Part shown: piece by piece, positions 1 to 10,234 of the stretch
Layout: the number at the start of each line of letters is the position of its first letter
Position numbering within the stretch: position 1 is the first letter of the stretch
NCBI GenBank assembly: GCA_030680175.1
Contig: JAUXWO010000050.1
Location: 1-64,000 of the forward strand
Direction of reading: 5' to 3'
DNA length: 64,000 nucleotides
From: Vicinamibacterales bacterium
Lineage (GTDB): Bacteria; Acidobacteriota; Vicinamibacteria; Vicinamibacterales; UBA2999
The notes under the pieces: model-generated
The model's database searches: none
Told to the model about the DNA's origin: nothing
The model's input: only the letters and a program-made list of their open reading frames with translations
Position numbers and translations under genes: made by a program

Positions 1-486
1 TGCGCGCTCCGCCACCGCCGCCGCATCGGCCGGCACGTCCGCGGGCCGGCGGCCGGCCAGCACCGCGAAGGCGGCCGCCGCCTGACGCCGGACATCCGCG
101 TGCAGGTCCCCCATCGCCGCGGCCAGGTGCCCGAAGGCCGCGGGCGGGACCGCCACCACGGGGGCGAACCCCGCGTCGAACGCCGCCAGCGCCCCGCTGA
201 AGTCGTCGACTTCTCCCGAAAGGCGCGCGCCGACGAGCAGGCGCAGCGTGGCGCCGATGGCTTCGGTCTGGATGCCGTCTTCGGGATCGCGCGCCAGCGC
301 CGAGACGGCCTCGGCGGCCTCCGGGTAGCCGGAGACATCGAGTTGCCGCAGCGCACGCACACGCACGGCGGGGTCCTGGCTCTGAAGGTCGGCGACCACC
401 GCGTCGAACGGCGCCTGCCGGACCTCGTCCCCCGCGGCCGGGCTGCCGGTCATCACGAGCAGCAGGCAGGCAAGGGCGCGGCGCAT
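1..486 (-). CDS. HEAT-repeat-like secreted protein (C-terminus beyond window)
   Basis: Translating the minus strand from the ATG at 486 gives an open frame to the window edge. It starts with a signal-peptide-like segment (MRRALACLLLVMTGSPAAGD) followed by alanine- and leucine-rich helical pairs such as DPAVRVRALRQL and HADVRRQAAAAFAVLAG, the look of HEAT/Armadillo repeats. Such proteins usually act as periplasmic protein-binding scaffolds; the partner here is unknown. The ATG lies 2 nt after the uvrA stop codon (489-491), so the gene is probably co-transcribed with uvrA and translationally coupled. At least 162 codons are present; the C-terminal part is missing. The fold call rests on pattern only. 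Confidence 0.6.
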   Translation of the reverse strand, partial: MRRALACLLLVMTGSPAAGDEVRQAPFDAVVADLQSQDPAVRVRALRQLDVSGYPEAAEAVSALARDPEDGIQTEAIGATLRLLVGARLSGEVDDFSGALAAFDAGFAPVVAVPPAAFGHLAAAMGDLHADVRRQAAAAFAVLAGRRPADVPADAAAVAERA

Positions 487-488
487 CG

Positions 489-3443
<2,955 letters not shown>

Positions 3444-3550
3444 GGTCAGTGGCGCCAGGACGCTAGGCGAGGACCGAGCCTCGGCCCGTAAGAGGACCAT
3501 GGTACCTCAGACGGGACGGGGGGCCAAATCGGGGGCTTCGCTGGTCGCCG

Positions 3551-3621
3551 TTAGCTTTTCGCTGTTCGCTGTTCGCTGTTCGCTTTTCGCTTTTCGCTGT
3601 TCGCCGTTCGCGGTTCGCTTC
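3551..3621. repeat. Degenerate tandem repeat, GCTGTTCGCT/TTTTCGCT type
   Basis: About seven degenerate units of 7-8 bp related to TTCGCTG follow one another upstream of uvrA and of the next plus-strand gene. There is no spacer structure, so this is not CRISPR. The tract belongs to the group of short-period intergenic repeats seen at several other places in the window. Confidence 0.8.
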
Positions 3622-3643
3622 TGCCCTTCGCGTTTTGCTCCTT

Positions 3644-3694
3644 TCAATCTGCTCAATCTGCAATCTGCAATCTGCAATCTGCAATCTGCCATCT
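3644..3694. repeat. Tandem heptamer repeat CAATCTG
   Basis: Six near-perfect copies of the 7-bp unit CAATCTG, with a 2-bp insertion after the first. It lies about 50 bp before the start of the gene at 3744 and directly after another short tandem repeat. Function unknown. Confidence 0.85.
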
Positions 3695-3743
3695 CATCCC
3701 CCCTCCCTTGTGCCGCCTCGTGGTCCCACAGTACGATTTGCGC

Positions 3744-4532
3744 ATGGAAGTCCGGTTGTTTCCGAACCCCGTCCGCCCGGGCGTGGGGCTGAAGCCGCGG
3801 CGGGAGAGCCAGCGGCCGTTTCTCCCGCAGCATGCGCGGCACTGCCCGGTGCTCGAGGCCGGCAGCGGCCTCGGCTATCTCGTGTACCCCGCGCTCGAGG
3901 CGCACGAGGCCTTTCACATCGAGTTCCAGGGGGACGGGCGCTTCGAGTTCCGCTACTTCCTCATGGGCGCGGACACGAAGTGGGTGCCGCTCTTCGCCTT
4001 GACGGTGACGCTGCCGGTCGGCAGCGTGGGCATGATCAAGAAGGAGGTCGCGTTCCTCGTCGCCAACCCGCCCATCTCGGAGGAGGGCGCCATCAAGGTG
4101 GCCCAGACCTTCATCGTCCTCGAGGATCTCGGGACGCCGCCGGGCGCGGTGACGCTGCGCGGGTCGACGAACTTCCGGACGCCGCCGGGCTGGGACACGG
4201 TGTACCTGCCCGTGCTGAACATGATCGAGCGGCCGATTGCACCGATGCTGGTGGTGCGGGTCGAGACGGACTGGTATCCGCAGGAGAGCGAGTTCCGCTA
4301 CGTGCTCGCGCCGGGCGAGGGCCTGCCGGGCTCGCGCACGCTGCCGATCGGCCAGGTGTGCTTCGTCCCGCGCGAGGAGGTCACGCTGCGCGACTGCACC
4401 GACGCCGAGATCGAGCAGATCAAGCAGGAGAAGGCCACCTTCATGCAGGAGAAGTCGGCGGCGAAGCGCACCACGAACTACGGGCTGGAGTACAGCCCGC
4501 ATTACTCGCAGAAGAGCAAAGCGAAGAAATAG
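3744..4532 (+). CDS. Conserved protein of unknown function, 262 aa
   Basis: I do not recognise this protein with confidence. The ATG at 3744 ([20 protein letters not shown]) is preferred to an upstream frame extension at 3708, because the upstream residues derive from the intergenic tract; no clear ribosome-binding site is visible. The protein is soluble and beta-rich, without signal peptide or membrane segment. It contains well-ordered stretches such as [16 protein letters not shown] and [19 protein letters not shown], and ends in a lysine-rich tail. The Asn-Pro-Val-Arg-Pro opening and overall length are reminiscent of DUF6065 proteins, but I cannot verify this. The stop codon TAG (4530-4532) abuts a long tandem repeat. 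Codon usage is typical of the chromosome, so it is likely a real housekeeping or accessory gene. Confidence 0.75.
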   Translation: MEVRLFPNPVRPGVGLKPRRESQRPFLPQHARHCPVLEAGSGLGYLVYPALEAHEAFHIEFQGDGRFEFRYFLMGADTKWVPLFALTVTLPVGSVGMIKKEVAFLVANPPISEEGAIKVAQTFIVLEDLGTPPGAVTLRGSTNFRTPPGWDTVYLPVLNMIERPIAPMLVVRVETDWYPQESEFRYVLAPGEGLPGSRTLPIGQVCFVPREEVTLRDCTDAEIEQIKQEKATFMQEKSAAKRTTNYGLEYSPHYSQKSKAKK

Positions 4533-4748
4533 GTGCACGGGGTGCACGGGGTGCACGGGGTGCCCAGGGTGCACGAGGTGCCCAGGGTGCACGGGGTGCC
4601 CAGGGTGCACGGGGTGCCCAGGGTGCACGGAGTGCCCAGGGTGCACGGAGTGCCCAGGGTGCACGGGGTGCCCAGGGTGCACGGGGTGCCCAGGGTGCAC
4701 GGAGTGCCCAGGGTGCACGGAGTGCCCAGGGTGCACGGAGTGCCCAGG
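4533..4748. repeat. 9/18-bp tandem repeat GTGCACGGG/GTGCCCAGG
   Basis: About 24 units of a 9-bp element alternate between GTGCACGGG and GTGCCCAGG, giving a superperiod of 18 bp with point variants (GTGCACGAG, GTGCACGGA). It starts on the base after a stop codon. Because the period is a multiple of three, all frames stay open and the tract creates spurious ORFs on both strands. A second tract of the same family lies at 62262-62462. Confidence 0.95.
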
Positions 4749-4801
4749 TGCCGGGGTGCCGAAGTGCCGAAGTGCCGAAGTGCCGAAGGGCCCGGGTGCC
4801 T
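4749..4801. repeat. Tandem repeat GTGCCGAA
   Basis: Four copies of the 8-bp unit GTGCCGAA flanked by GTGCCGGG and GTGCC derivatives, continuing directly from the 9/18-bp tract and ending about 30 bp before the small gene at 4833. It may be a degenerate continuation of the same repeat with a changed period. Confidence 0.85.
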
Positions 4802-4832
4802 TGGGGGGCGGGGTCAGTGAAGGGGATAGTCG

Positions 4833-5018
4833 ATGAAGGATGAGCGGAAGGAGACGCTGGTGCTGGGGTCCGACAAGGTGGTCTTCCTCGAGGAGATGGC
4901 CAAGGCGTACGACCTGCCGGACATCGGCAAGGCCGTGCGTTGCCTGATCGACTGGGCGCGCGAGCATCCCGAGCAGCACAAGGACATCTTCGACGAGCAG
5001 CGCTGCCTGGATTGCTAG
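4833..5018 (+). CDS. Small hypothetical protein, 61 aa
   Basis: ATG at 4833 is preceded by an AAGGGG-like ribosome-binding site. The 61-aa product is hydrophilic and mostly helical, with a [22 protein letters not shown] start reminiscent of small ribbon-helix-helix or HTH-like DNA-binding proteins. It ends in RCLDC, and a further cysteine lies mid-chain in KAVRCLID. I do not recognise the family. It lies between a tandem repeat and the tRNA-Thr promoter. The balanced composition and clear start support a real gene. Confidence 0.55.
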   Translation: MKDERKETLVLGSDKVVFLEEMAKAYDLPDIGKAVRCLIDWAREHPEQHKDIFDEQRCLDC

Positions 5019-5078
5019 TCCCCTGGGAAGCGTGGCGCGTCCGCACTAGTCCCGGGCGGTGGCCTCAACGGCTGCCGG

Positions 5079-5107
5079 TTGCCGTGATTCGGCCGGGCTG
5101 GTATGAT
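5079..5107 (+). promoter_or_regulatory. Sigma70-type promoter for tRNA-Thr
   Basis: TTGCCG at 5079-5084 and TATGAT at 5102-5107 are separated by exactly 17 bp, a good match to the housekeeping sigma-factor consensus. Transcription would start near 5114, about 50 bp before the tRNA. Confidence 0.6.
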
Positions 5108-5165
5108 GGGAGCTTCGCGCGAAGGGACGGCCTCCGACAGGCCCCCACCGCGCACCCTCCGCCTG

Positions 5166-5241
5166 GCCGGCATAGCTCAGTTGGTAGAGCAGCTGATTCG
5201 TAATCAGCAGGTCGTCGGTTCGAGTCCGACTGCCGGCTCCA
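5166..5241 (+). tRNA. tRNA-Thr, anticodon CGT
   Basis: A 76-nt cloverleaf with encoded CCA. The acceptor stem GCCGGCA (5166-5172) pairs with TGCCGGC (5231-5237). The D-arm contains TAGCTCAGTTGGTAGAGC, the anticodon stem is GCTGA/TCAGC around the loop TTCGTAA (anticodon CGT, reading ACG), and the T-arm contains GGTTCGAGTCC. The gene is intact and marks the left edge of the accessory island that follows. Confidence 0.97.
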
Positions 5242-5611
5242 GAATTCCTGGACATCCCTTCCCCGCCAGCAGCGCGCACTCCGCGTGCATGCGCCACGCC
5301 GGCACTGCAGATTATTCACTCACCCCGTGGCCTCCGTGGCCCGAACCGTGACCAACCCCTGGTCAGCCTATCGCGCCGACGCCTGCCCACTGGCCCTGCC
5401 CCATCGCTTGCAGTAGGATGCGCCGAAAGGACTTAGGCCGTCCGCTCGAACCCCGAACCGTGACCAAGTCTTGCGAAGCCTCGCAAGGATCGGCCTGGAG
5501 GGGGTCCGCAGGGCCTGCAGTCTAATTACAGGTTAGGCCGACGACACACATTCCACAGTCGGGCAGCCTTGAGCCGTCTCCCGGACATCAGATAAGGATA
5601 AGTGACCATCC
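5242..5611. other. Gene-free island entry with 16-bp direct repeats and a GTTAGGC core site
   Basis: No gene is visible over these 370 bp. A 16-bp direct repeat CCCGAACCGTGACCAA occurs at 5340-5355 and 5452-5467. GTTAGGC, identical to an integron core site (GTTRRRY), stands at 5532-5538, and a similar CTTAGGCCG lies near 5432. The core site could be a remnant attC right end or an attI-like site that precedes the first cassette. No partner R box is found, so neither reading can be proved. No integrase gene lies here. Confidence 0.4.
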
Positions 5612-6001
5612 ATGCTCGCCAATCTCGTCGCATTAGCTGTTGCGTCAGCAATCGCCCTTAGTGCTTCGCAAGCGTTCCCTGTCATCGGAGCCACCTACCA
5701 GCTGGACCGGGCCAAGTACCCAGGCCGCGTGGCAGTGTGCACGACCGAAGCTGCGATGAGCGCTTACGCAGAGGCAGAGGCAAGGCGCGATCAAGCCGCC
5801 ATGAAGCGGATGGTGATGAATGTCTCAACGATGGCCGACCTCAACGCAATGAAGAAGGCCGAAGCGTGCACGATGGTGAGCAGTTCGTCCCAGGCCAAGA
5901 TCATCGAGAAGGGTATCGAAGCCCACAAGGCCGAGTTCGCAGCGTTCGCGTTGACACCGATGTGGGGGCATTACTTGTACTTCGGCGGCCGGGTCAGGTA
6001 G
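5612..6001 (+). CDS. Hypothetical secreted protein, cassette 1
   Basis: A 129-aa protein with an N-terminal signal peptide (MLANLVALAVASAIALSASQ), then a mature part with two cysteines (VCTTE, EACTM) that could form a disulphide, and a helical Ala/Glu/Met-rich middle. Family not recognised. AAGGA 13 nt upstream is a weak ribosome-binding site. Its base composition is visibly less GC-rich than the flanking chromosome, as expected of a mobile gene cassette. It is the first gene of the attC array; an attC begins 100 bp after its stop. Confidence 0.6.
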   Translation: MLANLVALAVASAIALSASQAFPVIGATYQLDRAKYPGRVAVCTTEAAMSAYAEAEARRDQAAMKRMVMNVSTMADLNAMKKAEACTMVSSSSQAKIIEKGIEAHKAEFAAFALTPMWGHYLYFGGRVR

Positions 6002-6101
6002 CCCCGCGTGTGCGCACCGTCGCCGGTGGGAGGGTGTCGAGGCGGCGACGGCGCCGTATGCATCGCACTCCGCTGCACCCGCGTCGGCTCGCCGAAGAGC
6101 G

Positions 6102-6168
6102 GCCTAACAAGCGGTTGCAGCCGTCGGCGGCGATCATGGGCCGCCGCGGCTGAACCGCCACGTTAGGC
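6102..6168 (+). other. attC recombination site 1 (67 bp)
   Basis: R'' GCCTAAC (6102-6108) and R' GTTAGGC (6162-6168) are perfect reverse complements and match the integron core consensus. Inside, L'' GCGGTTGCAGCCG (6111-6123) pairs with L' CGGCTGAACCGC (6147-6158) except for one unpaired base, the extrahelical base typical of attC hairpins. The centre (GGCGGCGATCATGGGCCGCC) closes the hairpin. This is the best-preserved site of the array. Confidence 0.88.
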
Positions 6169-6177
6169 AGACCACGC

Positions 6178-6843
6178 ATGCTGACCGTCTCAGAGCTACT
6201 CTTCGAGCGGTTCTGCCAAAGCCGCCACATTGTTCACAGGCAAGTGCCTGCCGGACCGAGGCAGACGCCAGACTATGAGCTTGATGTCGGTAGCGTGACG
6301 ATCGTGGTCGAAGTCAAACAGCTCGAGCCGAATAACGGAGATCGTGAATTGGCTCACGATGCAGTCGAAGGCGGTTCCGCATCGTGCTGGGTCGATATGG
6401 GCCGGGCACGCCAGAGCATTCTTGACGGCGTGAAGCAACTGCGCGCTCACGCCAAGGGTCGGCACCCGGCCCTGGTCGTTCTCTACGAGGTCGTGGACTT
6501 GCTCGACTATCTCGGAGCTGACAGCATCGCTCAGTGCATGTACGGACCTGAGCGAGTTCATGTCGCCGTGCCTCATGCGCCGGACGCTGAGCCATGGGTG
6601 CTCGGCGCAAGCTACGGCGGTGGCCGAGTTGTCACCGCGTCGCACAACACGACCCTCAGTGCGGTGGCTGTCCTGCGGCGCGCGGGTGATGCGGAAACGC
6701 TATCAGTGTTTCACAACGCTTACGCCGCGATTCCACTGAACCCCGATCAGTTTCAGCTGGATGGGGTGCGCCACTTCGTGTGGCAAGCCCGAGATGACCG
6801 TCATCTTCCGTACTGGGTCGAGGTGACATCACCGGCTGCCTAA
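6178..6843 (+). CDS. PD-(D/E)XK nuclease-like protein, cassette 2
   Basis: A 221-aa protein of unknown family. PDYELDVGSVTIVVEVKQL (residues 31-49) has the PD...(D/E)xK arrangement of restriction-endonuclease-like folds: Asp32, then Glu45 and Lys47 on the next strand. This suggests a metal-dependent nuclease or an inactive relative, possibly in defence; the rest of the protein gives no second motif. The ATG lies only 9 nt after the R' core of attC1 and has no obvious Shine-Dalgarno sequence, which is common in integron cassettes. The TAA stop (6841-6843) lies inside the R'' box of attC2. Functional assignment is inference. Confidence 0.65.
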   Translation: MLTVSELLFERFCQSRHIVHRQVPAGPRQTPDYELDVGSVTIVVEVKQLEPNNGDRELAHDAVEGGSASCWVDMGRARQSILDGVKQLRAHAKGRHPALVVLYEVVDLLDYLGADSIAQCMYGPERVHVAVPHAPDAEPWVLGASYGGGRVVTASHNTTLSAVAVLRRAGDAETLSVFHNAYAAIPLNPDQFQLDGVRHFVWQARDDRHLPYWVEVTSPAA

Positions 6844-6912
6844 CCAGCGGTTGCAGCCGGCGGCGCGCTGGTGCAGCCTGAGCGCGCCGCGGCTGAACCG
6901 CGGACGTTCGGC
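6838..6912 (+). other. attC recombination site 2 (75 bp)
   Basis: R'' GCCTAAC (6838-6844) contains the stop codon of cassette 2. L'' GCGGTTGCAGCCG (6847-6859) pairs with CGGCTGAACCGC (6890-6901) apart from the one extrahelical base. The right core is GTTCGGC (6906-6912), which departs from GTTRRRY at one position and mismatches R''. The L boxes are identical to those of attC1. Confidence 0.82.
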
Positions 6913-6922
6913 CACGGAGGAA

Positions 6923-6952
6923 ATGCAAGTGAATGGGGTGCCGTTGTCGTGA
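6923..6952 (+). CDS. Possible 9-codon leader ORF
   Basis: ATG at 6923 follows a ribosome-binding site GGAGG (6916-6920) and encodes MQVNGVPLS. Its TGA stop (6950-6952) overlaps the likely GTG start (6949-6951) of the DUF2254 gene as GTGA. The arrangement would allow translational coupling, comparable to short leader ORFs known to aid expression of integron cassettes. It is also possible that the Shine-Dalgarno simply serves a longer start of the main gene. Confidence 0.35.
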   Translation: MQVNGVPLS

Positions 6953-8295
6953 GAGGGCCGTTCTTCAAGTACTGGAATCGCGTTCGTTCCGGTTTCTGGT
7001 TTGTCCCGGCGGTCATGGCCGGCGTGGCCGTGGCGTTGGCCCTCGTGAGCGTCACCGTGGACGAGCCGTTAACGGAATGGTTGGCGCTCAACTTGGGCTG
7101 GACGTTCACCGGTGGTGCGGAAGGAGCGAGCGCCCTGCTGGGGATCGTCGCCGGATCGATGATTACCATCGCCGGGGTGGTGTTCTCGATGACGTTGGTC
7201 ACCCTCTCGCTGGCCTCGTCTCAGCTGGGACCCCGTTTGCTGCGCAGTTTCATGCGCGATTCCAGCACACAAGTAGTACTCGGCACGTTCATCGCCACCT
7301 TCCTGTACTGCCTGCTCGTCCTCCGCACGATTCGACGCGCGGAGGAGGTCGCTTTCGTCCCGCATCTGTCGGTCACGCTCGGCGTTCTACTCGCGATGGC
7401 GAGCGTGGCGGTGCTGATCTACTTCATCCATCACGTTTCCGTATCCATCCAGGCCAACGAGATCGCAGCGCGGATCGGCAAGGAACTGATCGAGAGGATC
7501 GACCATCTGTTCCCGGGACACATCGGACAGGGAGCGTCACGGATTCCGGCGGAGCCACCTGACGCGAGCTTCTTCGAGGCGTTCGACCAGGAGGCTCGGC
7601 CGGTCGGCGCGGACGGGGACGGCTACCTTCAGTTCGTCGACGCGGAGGCCTTGCTGGCGCTGGCGATGGAAGAGGATCTGGTGGTCCGACTGGAGCGAAG
7701 GCCTGGAGACTACGTCGTCGCCAGCTGTCCACTGGCGCTGGTCTGGCCAGGAAGCCGAGTGACCGACCGACTCACCGAGCAGGTCCAGTCCCTCTTGGTC
7801 CTGGGCCACCAGCGGACTTCTGACCAGGACATCGAGTTCGGGGTGAACCAGCTGGTGGAGATTGCGGTCCGGGCCCTGTCCCCTGGGCTGAATGACCCGT
7901 TCACGGCGATGACGTGTGTGGACCACTTGGGATCCGCTTTGTGTCGTTTGGCTACACGAGACATGCCATCGCCTTATCGCCATGACCGCCGGAATCAGCT
8001 TCGGGTGATTGCACGTGGTAATACGTTCCCGGAGGTCGTGGATGCGGCGTTCAACCAGATCCGGCAATCTTGCCGCTCCAGCGCCTCGGTGACGATCCGC
8101 CTGCTGGAAACGATCGCCGTGGTCGCGACCTTCGTGCATCAGCCACAGGACCACGCCACCCTCTTGCAGCACGCTGAAATGATCGCCCGAGGGGCAAGCG
8201 AGGGGCTGCCCGAAGAAAAGGACCGCCGGGCAGTGGAAGAGCGCCGCCAGGCGGTAAGCCGGTTATGCAGCGAACCGGCAGGCGCTGGCCGCTGA
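6949..8295 (+). CDS. DUF2254 family membrane protein, cassette 3
   Basis: A 448-aa protein from the GTG at 6949 (VRGPFFKYWNRVRSGFWFVPA). Four N-terminal hydrophobic segments are visible: FWFVPAVMAGVAVALALVSV, a second around LLGIVAGSMITIAGVVFSMTL, a third near VVLGTFIATFLYCLLVL, and a fourth near LGVLLAMASVAVLIYFI. A large cytosolic domain with EFGVNQLVEIAVRALSPGLNDPFTA follows, characteristic of DUF2254 proteins. Their biochemical role is unknown. The frame is open further upstream (to 6871), but those residues derive from attC2. The gene is long for a cassette. The short leader ORF upstream may couple its translation. Stop 8293-8295; attC3 begins 84 bp later. Confidence 0.8.
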   Translation: MRGPFFKYWNRVRSGFWFVPAVMAGVAVALALVSVTVDEPLTEWLALNLGWTFTGGAEGASALLGIVAGSMITIAGVVFSMTLVTLSLASSQLGPRLLRSFMRDSSTQVVLGTFIATFLYCLLVLRTIRRAEEVAFVPHLSVTLGVLLAMASVAVLIYFIHHVSVSIQANEIAARIGKELIERIDHLFPGHIGQGASRIPAEPPDASFFEAFDQEARPVGADGDGYLQFVDAEALLALAMEEDLVVRLERRPGDYVVASCPLALVWPGSRVTDRLTEQVQSLLVLGHQRTSDQDIEFGVNQLVEIAVRALSPGLNDPFTAMTCVDHLGSALCRLATRDMPSPYRHDRRNQLRVIARGNTFPEVVDAAFNQIRQSCRSSASVTIRLLETIAVVATFVHQPQDHATLLQHAEMIARGASEGLPEEKDRRAVEERRQAVSRLCSEPAGAGR

Positions 8296-8379
8296 AACGC
8301 GCGTACGCCCGGGCAGTACACTCTGAGGCGAGGGGTTGGGATCTTGGGCCGGGCGCCCATGGCGGTCAGCAAAGAGACC

Positions 8380-8439
8380 GCCGAACAACAGCATGCAGCG
8401 GACGGCGCTGCGCGCCGCCGCTGATGCTGAGCGCTAGGC
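8380..8439 (+). other. attC recombination site 3 (60 bp)
   Basis: R'' GCCGAAC (8380-8386); L'' AGCATGCAGCGG pairs with L' CCGCTGATGCT except for one extrahelical base. The right core is GCTAGGC (8433-8439) in place of GTTAGGC, so the cleavage triplet GTT is mutated to GCT. The site keeps the attC hairpin architecture although its L sequence differs from attC1 and attC2. Confidence 0.72.
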
Positions 8440-8464
8440 AGACAGGTTGGCGGAGCGCCGAGTG

Positions 8465-8989
8465 ATGAAACGAATCCGATTCAGCGCTGCGGTGAGTCTC
8501 GATGGCTACATCGCGGGCCCGAACGGCGAGGCCGATTGGATCGTGCCCGACCCGGAAAGGGACTTCCCCACACTGATCGCACAGTTCGATACGCTACTCG
8601 TTGGTCGACGGACGTTCGAGACGATGGTTCGCAGGAAGCGAACGACCATGCTTGGCATGCGCACCGTCGTCCTGTCGACCACGTTGCGGCAAGTCGACCA
8701 TCCGGAGGTGACAATCGTTAGCGAGGGAGTGGACGCTGCCGTGAGAAGGCTGCGCGCCAACTCGCAGAAGGACGTCTGGCTCTTCGGGGGCGGCGAGGTG
8801 TTCGGACGCCTCCTGGCGTGCGGCCTCGTAGACGGCGTAGAACTCGCCGTCCAACCGGTTCTTCTCGGCGGCGGGATTCCGCTTCTGCGCGAGACCCTGC
8901 ATCGACACCGGTTGCACCTCGCCGCGCATCGAGTGTCGCAGGTAGGAGTGGTCCATCTCGAATACGCGGCCCAGCACTCGGCTGCCTAA
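8465..8989 (+). CDS. Dihydrofolate reductase family (RibD C-terminal-like) protein, cassette 4
   Basis: A 174-aa protein opening with MKRIRFSAAVSLDGYIAGPN, the hallmark start of the YyaP/YwjB branch of the DHFR/RibD_C superfamily. FDTLLVGRRTFETM, VLSTTL and DVWLFGGGEVFGRLL (NADPH-binding glycine motif) follow in the usual order. Substrate unknown; it is not a classical DfrA/DfrB enzyme. The ATG at 8465 is chosen over an upstream TTG because family members start here. The TAA stop (8987-8989) lies inside R'' of attC4. The gene sits in an integron-like cassette whose attC is interrupted by an insertion sequence. Confidence 0.85.
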   Translation: MKRIRFSAAVSLDGYIAGPNGEADWIVPDPERDFPTLIAQFDTLLVGRRTFETMVRRKRTTMLGMRTVVLSTTLRQVDHPEVTIVSEGVDAAVRRLRANSQKDVWLFGGGEVFGRLLACGLVDGVELAVQPVLLGGGIPLLRETLHRHRLHLAAHRVSQVGVVHLEYAAQHSAA

Positions 8990-9010
8990 CCAGCGGTTGC
9001 AGCCGACGGC
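8984..9010 (+). other. attC site 4, left half (interrupted by IS)
   Basis: R'' GCCTAAC (8984-8990) and L'' GCGGTTGCAGCCG (8993-9005) followed by ACGGC. The site breaks off at the left end of the insertion sequence; the remainder resumes at 10271. CGGC at 9007-9010 is the target duplication. Confidence 0.85.
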
Positions 9011-9062
9011 TGATCTTCCCTCGATAAAGTAGACACTTCCCTCTAACGATCGGAGGTGTCCG

Positions 9063-9428
9063 ATGGCACGAGCAGGCCCGAAGAAGGTGCGCCGCTATAG
9101 CCTCGAGTTCAAGCTCAAGGCGGTGAAGCTGACGCAGCTCGCCGGCGTGCAGGTCCAGGACGTGGCGGAGGCCCTGGAGATCCATCCGTTCATGCTGTCG
9201 AAGTGGCGCAAGGAGGCCCGCGAGGGGACCTTGCGCGGCCGGGCCGAGCTGTCGGCGGCAGTGAAGACGCCAACGCCGCGCGAGGTGACCCGCTACCACG
9301 CCCTGAGGCGGGCGCACGCGCTGCTGCAGGAGGAGCATGCCCTCCTAAAAAAAGCCATCCGGTTCTGTTCCGCACGAAGGCCGACGTCTTCGCCTTCATC
9401 GAGCAAGAGCGGGCGACGTTCGGGGTGA
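9063..9428 (+). CDS. IS3-family transposase OrfA (helix-turn-helix)
   Basis: A 121-aa frame with an N-terminal HTH (VRRYSLEFKLKAVKLTQLAG, then IHPFMLSKWRKEAREG) and a leucine-zipper-like segment (HALRRAHALLQEEHALLKKA) that mediates multimerisation in IS3 transposases. Ribosomes that do not shift terminate at 9426-9428; those that slip -1 at the A7 run (9347-9353) continue into OrfB. An AGGTG ribosome-binding site precedes the ATG. Confidence 0.9.
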   Translation: MARAGPKKVRRYSLEFKLKAVKLTQLAGVQVQDVAEALEIHPFMLSKWRKEAREGTLRGRAELSAAVKTPTPREVTRYHALRRAHALLQEEHALLKKAIRFCSARRPTSSPSSSKSGRRSG

Positions 9429-10234
9429 CGCGGCTGTGTCGGTGCTACGGGGTCACGCGGGCCGGGTTCTACGCGTGGCGTCGCCGCCCCGAGAGCCGTC
9501 ACCAGGCGCAGGACCGGGCCCTCTCGACCGCAATCGCGGCGATCTTCGCGGCCAGTCGAGGCACGTATGGCAGCCCGCGTGTCCATCAGGCGCTGCGCCA
9601 CGCCGGGCACCGGGTGAGTCGGCGCCGTGTCGAGCGCCTGATGCGGTACGCCGGCCTCCGCGGACGCGTCGCGCGTCTGTATCGGCGCAAGGCGGGCACC
9701 GCACGCTGGTTCGGCCAGCATCCGAATCACGTGCGCTGGACGCGCGCCACGGGCCCGAATCAGATCTGGATCGGGGACCTGACGTATCTCCGCGTCGGGA
9801 CGCGGTGGTGGTACATGGCAACCGTGCTCGACCAGTACTCGCGGCGCGTGCTGGCGTGGCGCCTCGGGACGATTCGCGACGCGCGATTGACGGGGGCGGT
9901 GATCCGGGCGGCCCTGCGGCGGCGCCGCCCCGCCCTCGGGCTGGTCTTTCACAGCGACCGCGACAGTGAGTTCCTCGGCGCCGCCGTGCGCCATGGCCTG
10001 GCGGCCCACGGCGTGCGCCAGAGTATGACGCGAGGGGGCGCCCCAGGAGAGAACCCTCACATCGAGTCGTTCTTTCACTCCTGTAAGGCGGACGCCATCC
10101 ACGGACGGGACTTTCGCAGCATCGACGAGCTGAGGCGCACGCTCCGGTGGTACCTGCCGTTCTACAACCACCGGCGTCTGCACTCCGCGCTGGGGTATCA
10201 GTCTCCCGTTGACTATGAGCGCCGAGCCGCGTAG
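9347..10234 (+). CDS. IS3-family transposase OrfB (DDE catalytic domain), made by -1 frameshift
   Basis: The frame is entered by -1 slippage on A AAA AAA G at 9347-9354, giving the OrfAB fusion ...HALLKK-SHPVLFRTKADV. The product has the HTH_21 region (YGSPRVHQALRHAGHRVSRR), then the integrase core with catalytic residues in IGDLTYL (Asp), HSDRDSEF (Asp) and NPHIESFF (Glu). Exactly 35 residues lie between the second Asp and the Glu. The C-terminal FYNHRRLHSALGYQSPVDYE is typical of IS3. No disruption is seen. Confidence 0.92.
   Translation, partial: KKSHPVLFRTKADVFAFIEQERATFGVTRLCRCYGVTRAGFYAWRRRPESRHQAQDRALSTAIAAIFAASRGTYGSPRVHQALRHAGHRVSRRRVERLMRYAGLRGRVARLYRRKAGTARWFGQHPNHVRWTRATGPNQIWIGDLTYLRVGTRWWYMATVLDQYSRRVLAWRLGTIRDARLTGAVIRAALRRRRPALGLVFHSDRDSEFLGAAVRHGLAAHGVRQSMTRGGAPGENPHIESFFHSCKADAIHGRDFRSIDELRRTLRWYLPFYNHRRLHSALGYQSPVDYERRAA

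Noticed and set aside
4533-4801. Possible CRISPR array
   Set aside because: Units are 9 bp in direct tandem without unique spacers and no cas genes are present. The same holds for the tracts at 18916 and 62262.
4441-5046. Minus- and plus-strand frames through the 9-bp repeat (for example the Ala/Pro/Arg-rich frame)
   Set aside because: The repeat unit is a multiple of three, so all frames stay open. No start signal or homology supports translation.
5242-5611. Integron integrase or attI
   Set aside because: No tyrosine-recombinase frame is visible in this gap or to the left, and a single GTTAGGC without direct-repeat partners is not enough to call attI.
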